From Betaproteobacteria bacterium (GTDB taxonomy: Bacteria; Pseudomonadota; Gammaproteobacteria; Burkholderiales; SG8-39): DNA of 6,398 bases. The notes beneath the pieces were generated by a model. It searched no databases. It worked only from the letters and a program-made list of their open reading frames with translations, and was not told where the DNA came from. This document shows, in pieces, positions 1-4,151 of the stretch (the first letter of the stretch is position 1; the number at the start of each line of letters is the position of its first letter). The translations under genes and the position numbers were made by a program. The stretch covers positions 1-6,398 of the forward strand of contig VBCT01000131.1 of assembly GCA_005882235.1 (NCBI GenBank), given 5' to 3'.

Positions 1-41
1 AGATGCTCGATATAGACAACGACGTCGGGCAGCTCAGGCAC
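1..41 (-). CDS. Fpg/Nei-family DNA glycosylase, N-terminal fragment
   Basis: Read on the minus strand from a GTG at 41-39, the 13 complete codons translate as MPELPDVVVYIEH, and the gene continues past the left edge. This is the hallmark N-terminus of the formamidopyrimidine-DNA glycosylase / endonuclease VIII family. After Met removal, Pro2 is the Schiff-base nucleophile and Glu3 the catalytic acid; both are present. Family members excise oxidised bases in base-excision repair. The PELPDVVVY form, rather than the PELPEVET typical of MutM, suggests a divergent Fpg/Nei paralogue, so no symbol is given. No Shine-Dalgarno sequence precedes the GTG; the 24 bases upstream hold an AT-rich repeat and a TATGTA hexamer (58-53, minus strand), so the transcript may be nearly leaderless. 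The gene is divergent from the Spy-like gene. The fragment is very short, but the motif is distinctive. Confidence 0.72.
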   Translation of the reverse strand, partial: MPELPDVVVYIEH

Positions 42-50
42 CGGGGGAGC

Positions 51-65
51 TTTACATAACTTTAC
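51..65. promoter_or_regulatory. Candidate CpxR-type operator, GTAAA-N5-GTAAA
   Basis: The + strand reads TTTAC-ATAAC-TTTAC, which is GTAAA-GTTAT-GTAAA on the minus strand: two perfect pentamers in tandem with a 10-base period. Established knowledge: E. coli CpxR recognises GTAAA-N5-GTAAA, in either orientation. The site lies in the divergent gap, 83 bases upstream of the Spy/CpxP-like start and 9 bases upstream of the glycosylase GTG. An OmpR-family regulator with a CpxA-like kinase is encoded 2 kb downstream. Inference: the regulator activates the Spy-like gene from here and could hinder the glycosylase promoter. The caveat is that AT-rich pentamers in an otherwise GC-rich gap may simply be promoter elements. 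Confidence 0.5.
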
Positions 66-147
66 GCAGCAGACAAATCCCGCTTACCCGCGGCTGCGAG
101 ACTCCTTCCCAGGGGAGATGTCCCCGTAACCAGGAAAGGACGAACCC

Positions 148-672
148 ATGGAAACGCAAGAGAGCAAGCCCGACAAGCGCAGGAAATTCTTCAAGCGCGC
201 GGCGATCGCCACGCTGATCGGCGGCATCGCCGCCGCTATCGGCATCAAAGCCTTCGCGCAAGGGGGTGGTTACTGCGGCTGGCACCGCGGCGGCTTCGCG
301 GCCGGCCCGCTCGACCCCGCTCAGGTGGACGAGCACCTCGATCGCATGCTCAAGCACCTTTACGTCGAGATCGACGCCACCGAGGAGCAGAAGCAGAAGC
401 TCGCGCCGATCGTGAAGCAGGCCGCGAAAGACCTGCTGCCGCTTCGCGAGAGGATACGCGAGGCGCGCGGGAAAGCGCTCGAGCTGCTCACGCAGGACAG
501 CGTCGACCGGACCGCGATCGAGGCGCTGCGCGCCGAGCATCTCCAGCTCGCAGAGCATGCGTCGCGCCGCATCGTGCAAGCCCTTGGCGACGCGGCGGAG
601 GTACTCACACCCGCACAGCGCAAGGAGCTCGCGGCACGGGTGGAGAAGCATCGCGGCTGGCGCCATGGCTGA
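148..672 (+). CDS. Spy/CpxP-family (LTxxQ) periplasmic protein, Tat-like leader
   Basis: This 174-residue protein has an export signal followed by a helical, charged mature part. The leader has RRKFFK at 11-16, close to the twin-arginine consensus, then a hydrophobic stretch (about 18-37) and an AFA signal-peptidase-type site before Gln38. A Gly-rich segment with Cys43 and His46 follows. Residues about 58-170 are predicted helical. They contain the family's repeated LTxxQ element: LTPAQ at 153-157, and a weaker DATEEQ at 76-81. Spy and CpxP are dimeric periplasmic chaperones and stress sensors; related proteins are annotated as heavy-metal sensors. The ATG is preceded by AAGGA (136-140) with a 7-base spacer. 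A small GGGGA/TCCCC hairpin (112-125) lies in the presumed leader. The CpxR-like box upstream and the CpxRA-like genes downstream support an envelope-stress role. The exact ligand cannot be told. Confidence 0.85.
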   Translation: METQESKPDKRRKFFKRAAIATLIGGIAAAIGIKAFAQGGGYCGWHRGGFAAGPLDPAQVDEHLDRMLKHLYVEIDATEEQKQKLAPIVKQAAKDLLPLRERIREARGKALELLTQDSVDRTAIEALRAEHLQLAEHASRRIVQALGDAAEVLTPAQRKELAARVEKHRGWRHG

Positions 673-677
673 GCTTC

Positions 678-689
678 CCGCGTACGCGG
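678..689. repeat. 12-base perfect palindrome after the Spy-like gene
   Basis: CCGCGTACGCGG lies 5 bases after the stop codon of the Spy-like gene. It has no U-tract behind it, so it is not a canonical intrinsic terminator. It could be a weak RNA hairpin, a protein site, or a remnant of the sequence next to the presumed cassette insertion point at 705. Confidence 0.3.
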
Positions 690-704
690 CTTGGGTGAAC
701 GCGC

Positions 705-711
705 GTTGGGC
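705..711 (+). other. Candidate cassette core site (GTTRRRY), left boundary
   Basis: GTTGGGC matches the integron core GTTRRRY. It lies 24 bases before the start of the methyltransferase-like gene, a normal distance for a cassette ORF. It is the exact reverse complement of GCCCAAC at 1243-1249, just after that gene's stop. Integrase would cut between G705 and T706. By itself a 7-mer means little; the call rests on its pairing with the site at the other end of the same gene. No left half of an earlier attC is visible between 672 and 704, so this would be a secondary-site insertion point or an eroded attI/attC. Confidence 0.4.
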
Positions 712-716
712 GGCCG

Positions 717-722
717 AGGAGG
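717..722 (+). promoter_or_regulatory. Strong ribosome binding site that fixes a GTG start
   Basis: AGGAGG, a perfect anti-Shine-Dalgarno match, stands 6 bases before the GTG at 729 and decides the start of the methyltransferase-like gene. It lies inside the putative cassette (after 706), so the unit carries its own translation signal. Confidence 0.75.
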
Positions 723-728
723 CACTGC

Positions 729-1232
729 GTGGTAGACGATTCTCGAGATAACCGCAGTCTCGGAACTTCCGGGGCGGACGTCGCAAACCTTGGGTTGGTC
801 CGTCCGCCTTTCGTCTACCTGGGCTCGATCGCACTCGGCCTGGTGCTTCACCTCCTTTGGCCGGCTCGGCTCGTCCCTCTGTCGGTCAGCACGCCAGCGG
901 GCGCCATCGTTACGGTCCTGGCCATCGCGCTTTTCGTCTCCGCAGTTCGCACCCTCCGGGCAGCCGGCACGCCCATCCCAGGCAACCGTCCCACGACAAC
1001 GATCGTCCGCACGGGGCCTTACCGCTTCAGCCGGAATCCCATCTATCTCGCCTTCTCGCTTGTACAGCTCGGTCTCTCTCTTTGGGTCAACAGTCTCGTC
1101 TTGCTGATTACGCTCATTCCAGCCGTTGCGCTCATGTGGCTCGTGGTCATCCCGAGGGAAGAGCGTTACCTCGAAGCACGGTTTCCCTCGGAGTACTCAC
1201 CCTACAAAGTTTCGGTCCGTCGGTGGCTCTAG
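729..1232 (+). CDS. Isoprenylcysteine methyltransferase-like membrane protein
   Basis: This is a 167-residue integral membrane protein with hydrophobic segments at about 28-45, 56-75, 104-120 and 122-141. The C-terminal half carries the signature of the ICMT/PEMT-like family: GPYRFSRNPIYLA (96-108), then REERYLEARF (143-152), SEYSPYKVSVRRW (154-166). In this family the region forms the S-adenosylmethionine pocket, so a membrane-embedded methyltransferase acting on a lipid or lipophilic substrate is likely, though the substrate is unknown. Bacterial members are commonly 150-220 residues, so the gene looks complete. The start is GTG, chosen for the AGGAGG 6 bases upstream. The gene falls inside the first putative cassette and ends 10 bases before the attC-like sequence. 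A NnrU-like or other PEMT-type annotation is possible; the family-level call is firm and the function is not. Confidence 0.82.
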   Translation: MVDDSRDNRSLGTSGADVANLGLVRPPFVYLGSIALGLVLHLLWPARLVPLSVSTPAGAIVTVLAIALFVSAVRTLRAAGTPIPGNRPTTTIVRTGPYRFSRNPIYLAFSLVQLGLSLWVNSLVLLITLIPAVALMWLVVIPREERYLEARFPSEYSPYKVSVRRWL

Positions 1233-1242
1233 CCGACCGGCC

Positions 1243-1282
1243 GCCCAACAAGCGGCCGCAGTTGAGCCGCGGGGCGTTAGCC
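1243..1282 (+). other. Short attC-like recombination site
   Basis: The element begins with inverse core GCCCAAC (1243-1249, RYYYAAC) and ends with core GTTAGCC (1276-1282). The right end reads GGGGCGTTAGCC, closely resembling the CGTTAGSC end conserved in environmental attC sites; the left end, CCCAACAAGCGGC, resembles their left halves. An inner stem GCGGC (1252-1256) / GCCGC (1266-1270) with a 9-base loop would bring the two cores together when folded. The total of 40 bases is shorter than usual for attC (about 57 or more), and spacers differ in length between the arms, so it may be collapsed or inactive. A competing 7-bp hairpin, CGGCCGC (1238-1244) / GCGGCCG (1252-1258), could instead mean a plain post-gene hairpin. 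GTTAGCC departs from strict GTTRRRY at one position. Confidence 0.42.
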
Positions 1283-1312
1283 CTCAAAATCACCTGATCA
1301 GGACCGCCGGCC

Positions 1313-1978
1313 ATGACCATGACCCCCGCTTTCCGCAGGCTCACGCTAACGACCCATATCACAGCCTCGGTTGGTTGGCTTGGCGCGCTTGCTGTTTTTC
1401 TTGCACATGCCATCGCCAGCTTGTTCAGCCAGGACGAGCAGATTGTGCGTGCGGCGTCTCTCGCGATGAGCTTAGCCGCTTGGTTCGTGATCCTTCCGCT
1501 GAGTCTCGCCTCGCTGATAACCGGGCTTGTTCAAGCGTTGGGTACCGCGTGGGGCTTGTTTCGGCACTATTGGGTACTTTTCAAACTTCTGTTAACCGCC
1601 GTGGCTACCGGCGTGTTGATGCTGAAGTTGGGCCCGATCAGCTACCTAGCAGACGCGGGGGCAGAGCCCGCATATTCGAGCGCCAGTCTCGTTGGGCTAC
1701 GAACCTCCATTTTGATCCACGCCTTAGGTGGGCTATTGGTGTTACTCGCGATCGTCACGCTGGCGGTATACAAACCTCAGGGCATGACTCGGTATGGGGT
1801 GCGAAAGCTGCGCGAACAGGGCGAAGCCGGGACAGGGTCCGACCTCGAGTCGGTCGCGAGCACGCCACCCTGGGTGAAAGTCTTTGGCGTAATCGTCATC
1901 CTTCTGATCCTGATGGTTGGTGTGATGTTGCTTGGCGGTGGCCATGGCCCAGGTGCTCACTTATCATCCGGTGGCTAA
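1313..1978 (+). CDS. Unassigned five-helix integral membrane protein
   Basis: I do not recognise a precise family. The 221 residues contain about five membrane segments: 11-34, 49-72, 86-106, 128-152 and 187-208. A soluble loop of about 35 residues (153-186, with GMTRYGVRKLREQGE) precedes the last helix, and the C-terminus is Gly/His-rich (GGGHGPGAH). Histidines lie in or at the ends of helices: His15, His32, His85 and His136. This resembles CopD-like, cytochrome b561-like or DUF2269-type small membrane proteins, some of which bind haem or metals, but the sequence does not prove it. The ATG is preceded by AGGA (1300-1303), spaced 9 bases, within a 10-base palindrome (1293-1302). An ATG two codons later is possible. 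Codons are unusually T-rich for this window. The gene fills the second putative cassette, and its TAA stop lies within the inverse core GGCTAAC. Confidence 0.75.
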   Translation: MTMTPAFRRLTLTTHITASVGWLGALAVFLAHAIASLFSQDEQIVRAASLAMSLAAWFVILPLSLASLITGLVQALGTAWGLFRHYWVLFKLLLTAVATGVLMLKLGPISYLADAGAEPAYSSASLVGLRTSILIHALGGLLVLLAIVTLAVYKPQGMTRYGVRKLREQGEAGTGSDLESVASTPPWVKVFGVIVILLILMVGVMLLGGGHGPGAHLSSGG

Positions 1979-1992
1979 CACGGCGCTTCGGG
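1973..1992 (+). other. Inverse core and truncated attC-like left half
   Basis: GGCTAAC (1973-1979) is the exact reverse complement of the preceding core GTTAGCC (1276-1282) and overlaps the stop codon of the membrane-protein gene, a common arrangement in cassettes. The following ACGGCGCTTCG resembles the left half of many attC sites. No matching right half follows: the first GTT (1992-1994) is in GTTGGAA, which breaks the RRRY pattern, so the site is truncated or the boundary lies elsewhere. GTTGG occurs at both presumed ends (705-709 and 1992-1996). Confidence 0.35.
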
Positions 1993-1993
1993 T

Positions 1994-2022
1994 TGGAAAC
2001 CGTGGTCCGTCCCCGGTTTCCA
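1994..2022. repeat. 9-bp inverted repeat upstream of the response regulator
   Basis: TGGAAACCG (1994-2002) and CGGTTTCCA (2014-2022) are perfect reverse complements around an 11-base centre. The repeat ends one base before a TATAGT -10-like hexamer and 13 bases before the regulator's start. No U-run follows, so it is a poor terminator. Its placement suits an operator for autoregulation or a structure left at the cassette/chromosome junction. Confidence 0.45.
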
Positions 2023-2023
2023 C

Positions 2024-2029
2024 TATAGT
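2024..2029 (+). promoter_or_regulatory. Candidate -10 element for a leaderless transcript
   Basis: TATAGT matches five of six bases of the sigma-70 -10 consensus. Transcription starting about 7 bases downstream would begin at or next to the GTG at 2036, giving a leaderless mRNA. This would fit the lack of any Shine-Dalgarno sequence there. No good -35 lies 16-18 bases upstream; an activator bound at the 1994-2022 repeat could compensate. The call is tentative. Confidence 0.35.
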
Positions 2030-2035
2030 CCGGAT

Positions 2036-2719
2036 GTGCCCGAGCGCATTCTCCTGATCGAAGACGATCCCCGGCTCGCCGAGATGGTGTCTGAGTACCT
2101 CGGCGAGGCGGGGTTTCGCGTTTCGATCGCCGCTGCCGGCCGCGCGGGGCTCGAACGGCTCGCGCGCGAGCCCTTCGATGCGCTGGTGCTCGACCTGATG
2201 CTGCCCGACATGGACGGACTCGACGTGTGCCGCGAGCTGCGCGCGAAATCGGACACTCCGGTGCTGATGCTTACCGCGCGCGGCGACGCCGCCGACCGCA
2301 TCGTCGGGCTCGAACTCGGCGCCGACGACTACCTGCCCAAACCGTTCCAGCCGCGTGAGCTGCTCGCGCGCCTGCGCGCGATCCTGCGCCGCGGCAGGAG
2401 TGCCGCTACGAGACTGCTGCGTTTCGGGCGCCTGGAAATCGACCGGGACGCGCGCGCCGTGCGCGTGGATGGCGACCCGCGCTCGCTCACCGCTTACCAG
2501 TTCGCGCTGCTTCTCGCTCTCGCCGAGAACGCGGGCCGGCTCCTTTCGCGCGATTCCCTGATGGATCTCGTGAAGGGCGAGCCGCTCGAGGCCTTCGATC
2601 GCTCGATCGACGTGCATGTGTCGCGCATCCGCGCGGCGATCGAGGACGATCCGAAGAAGCCGCGCCGCATCGTGACCGTGCGCGGAGCCGGTTACCTGTT
2701 CGCCAAGGCACAGGATTGA
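2036..2719 (+). CDS. OmpR-family response regulator (CpxR/RstA-like)
   Basis: This is a full-length 227-residue transcription factor. The receiver domain (about 3-118) has the acidic pair Asp10/Asp11, phosphoacceptor Asp53 in DLMLPDMDG, Thr80 in MLTARG, and Lys102 in PKPF. All functional positions are intact. The C-terminal winged helix (about 128-224) has the trans-activation-loop and recognition-helix pattern, with DRSIDVHVSRIRAAI at 188-202 and VRGAGYLF at 215-222. Phosphorylation by the partner kinase should promote dimer binding to tandem half-sites, as for CpxR. The start is GTG; no SD precedes it and the family usually begins at this point. An ATG two bases earlier is out of frame. The stop overlaps the kinase start. 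The probable target is the Spy-like gene with its GTAAA-N5-GTAAA box. Confidence 0.93.
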   Translation: MPERILLIEDDPRLAEMVSEYLGEAGFRVSIAAAGRAGLERLAREPFDALVLDLMLPDMDGLDVCRELRAKSDTPVLMLTARGDAADRIVGLELGADDYLPKPFQPRELLARLRAILRRGRSAATRLLRFGRLEIDRDARAVRVDGDPRSLTAYQFALLLALAENAGRLLSRDSLMDLVKGEPLEAFDRSIDVHVSRIRAAIEDDPKKPRRIVTVRGAGYLFAKAQD

Positions 2720-3957
2720 TGCGCCGCCTCTACCTGCGCATCTATCTCGCGGTGCTCGCGAGTCTCGCCGCGTTCGCTCTCGCCGCGGGCTTGCTCTGGC
2801 GGGCGTTCGGCGAGGACGGCCCTTGGAGCCAGGCTTACGAAATGGCGGCGACGCTCGCGCAAAACGCGCTGCCGCCCGCGGGCGCGCCAAAGACCGAGCA
2901 GCAGGCGGCGCTCGAGAAGCTCGCGGCCAACCTGCGCGCCGACGTCGCGCTCTTCGCCCCGGACCGCTCCCCGCTCGCCGCGGTGGGAGCGCCGCTGCCC
3001 GCACCCGAGACGGGCCGCGAGCGCGGCGGCTGGATCCACCGCTGGAGCGGCCCCGCCTGGGCGGTACGCCTGCCCGACGGGAGGTGGCTTGAGGCGCGCG
3101 CGCCGCGGGGCCACCGGAATGCGCCTTACGGGCTGTTCCTCGTGCTGGCGCTGCTTGCGCTCGCCGTCGGTGTCGGCGCGTATCCCGTGGTGCGCCGGCT
3201 CACCTCGCGCCTGGAGCGCCTGCAGGCGGGGGTCGAATCGCTAGCCGCGGGCGAGCTCTCGGCGCGCGTCAAGGTCGAGGGAAGCGACGAGGTGGCGAGG
3301 CTCGCCGGAAGCTTCAACCGGGCCGCGGGCCGCATCGAGGAGCTGGTCGGCGCGCACAAATCCATGCTCGCGAACGCTTCGCACGAGCTGCGCACGCCTC
3401 TCGCGCGCATCCGCATGGCGGTGGAATTGATGAAAGAGAACGCCGACCCGAAGCGCAAGACCGAGCTGGAGCAGGATATCGCCGAGCTCGACGCGCTGAT
3501 CGGCGAGATCCTGCTTGCCAGCCGCCTCGACGCCTTGAAGGGGCTCGAAATCGATGAACGTGTGGACCTGCTCGCGCTTGCCGCGGAAGAATGCGCCCGC
3601 TACGACGCCGCCACACTCGACGGCCAGCCGGTCACCGTGCGCGGCGATCCGCGGCTGCTGCGCCGGATGATCCGCAACCTGCTGGAGAACGCGAAGCGCC
3701 ACGGAGCTCCGCCGATCGAAGTGCGCGTCTCCCGCGCCGAAAACGGCGCGCAGATAGTGGTTTGCGATCGCGGCCCGGGCGTCCCCGAGGCCGAGCGCGA
3801 GCGCGTGTTCGAGCCGTTCCACCGCAGTGGCGCGAGGCAAGGTGCCGGCCTCGGCCTCGCGCTGGTGCGGCAGATCGCGCGGCGGCATGGGGGCGAGGCA
3901 CGCTGCGCGCCGCAGAGCGGGCAGGGCAGTTGTTTCATCGTGGTCGTGCCTCGTTAG
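2719..3957 (+). CDS. Sensor histidine kinase (CpxA/EnvZ-like)
   Basis: This inner-membrane kinase of 412 residues is the partner of the preceding regulator. Order of parts: transmembrane helix 1 (about 6-27), a periplasmic sensor of about 110 residues (28-135), transmembrane helix 2 (137-157), HAMP (about 158-210), a dimerisation domain with H-box ASHELRTPLAR and phosphoacceptor His222, and an ATPase domain. The ATPase motifs are the N-box with Asn320/Asn324 (RNLLENAKRH), G1 DRGPGV (350-355), F-box FEPFHR (364-369) and G2 GAGLGL (375-380). All catalytic motifs are present. The periplasmic part shows no recognisable ligand motif; envelope stress or metal sensing is inferred from the Spy-like neighbour. 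ATG at 2719 forms TGATG with the regulator's stop, a one-base overlap implying translational coupling. A TTG one codon earlier is less likely. Confidence 0.93.
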   Translation: MRRLYLRIYLAVLASLAAFALAAGLLWRAFGEDGPWSQAYEMAATLAQNALPPAGAPKTEQQAALEKLAANLRADVALFAPDRSPLAAVGAPLPAPETGRERGGWIHRWSGPAWAVRLPDGRWLEARAPRGHRNAPYGLFLVLALLALAVGVGAYPVVRRLTSRLERLQAGVESLAAGELSARVKVEGSDEVARLAGSFNRAAGRIEELVGAHKSMLANASHELRTPLARIRMAVELMKENADPKRKTELEQDIAELDALIGEILLASRLDALKGLEIDERVDLLALAAEECARYDAATLDGQPVTVRGDPRLLRRMIRNLLENAKRHGAPPIEVRVSRAENGAQIVVCDRGPGVPEAERERVFEPFHRSGARQGAGLGLALVRQIARRHGGEARCAPQSGQGSCFIVVVPR

Positions 3958-3971
3958 CAGCAGAGGAACTC

Positions 3972-4017
3972 GACCCCGGCGGCCCTCCCTCCGACCGTAT
4001 GCCGGGGTCCCGGTCGG
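3972..4017. other. Two overlapping, mutually exclusive GC-rich stems
   Basis: Stem A pairs GACCCCGGC (3972-3980) with GCCGGGGTC (4001-4009), 9 bp. Stem B pairs CCGACCG (3991-3997) with CGGTCGG (4011-4017), 7 bp. The left arm of B lies in the loop of A and its right arm lies beyond A, so the two form a pseudoknot or alternative folds. The pair starts 15 bases after the kinase stop codon. No U-tract follows, so it is not a canonical terminator; it may stabilise the 3' end of the mRNA or act in Rho-dependent termination or attenuation. Confidence 0.45.
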
Positions 4018-4051
4018 TATGGCTACGATATCGGCAGTCGGCCCCGCTCAC

Positions 4052-4057
4052 TATAAG
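4052..4057 (+). promoter_or_regulatory. Weak -10-like hexamer upstream of ettA
   Basis: TATAAG is the best -10 match in the 194-base gap between kinase and ettA, but no convincing -35 lies 17 bases before it. Downstream there is a GAAAC direct repeat (4058-4062 and 4069-4073) and a second weak hexamer, TAAGCT (4121-4126). No SD precedes the ettA ATG; a small GCTTT/AAAGC hairpin (4132-4149) sits there instead. ettA probably has its own promoter in this gap, but the exact site is unclear. Confidence 0.2.
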
Positions 4058-4151
4058 GAAACTTCCCCGAAACGCCTCAGGATTTTCGGAAAAAACTCCT
4101 TCGCACTGAGCCATTTGGGCTAAGCTGTCGGGCTTTCGCATCCCAAAGCAC

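Larger units (their letters stand above)
706..1992 (+). mobile_element. Putative two-gene integron cassette remnant (CALIN-like)
   Basis: Two small, compact membrane-protein genes in the same orientation are each bounded by sequences with cassette logic. Unit 1 (706-1276) starts TTGGGC and has the inverse core GCCCAAC near its end. Unit 2 (1277 to about 1992) starts TTAGCC and has the inverse core GGCTAAC, which contains its stop codon. Both start/end pairs are perfect reverse complements, as expected when a circular cassette's attC used its own leading bases. Composition also changes: sampled 60-base lines in unit 2 are 57% GC (1381-1440) and 50% GC (1561-1620), against 68% in the response regulator (2161-2220), and T-ending codons such as GTT, CTT and GCT are frequent. 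Against the call: the first attC is only 40 bases, the second is truncated, and no integrase gene is in the window. The right boundary is uncertain. Confidence 0.45.

Noticed and set aside
3..59. Short + strand frame MLDIDNDVGQLRHRGSFT ending in TAA
   Set aside because: It could be read as a gene tail, but the opposite strand gives the unmistakable Fpg/Nei N-terminus from the same bases.
678..689. Intrinsic terminator after the Spy-like gene
   Set aside because: The palindrome is perfect, but no U-rich tract follows and the loop would be too tight; kept only as a palindrome.
52..834. 260-codon open frame on the minus strand over the Spy-like gene
   Set aside because: It runs antisense through the Spy-like gene and the presumed cassette boundary and shows no domain; the + strand gene has a leader, LTxxQ motif and RBS.
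1126..2028. 300-codon open frame on the + strand covering the membrane-protein gene
   Set aside because: It overlaps the five-helix protein in another frame. The translation is Arg/Ser-rich without membrane segments, and the helix pattern in the chosen frame is far more protein-like.
1964..3004. 346-codon open frame on the minus strand
   Set aside because: It is antisense to the response regulator and the start of the kinase, both of which have complete family motifs; its Arg/Ala-rich composition is typical of a shadow frame.
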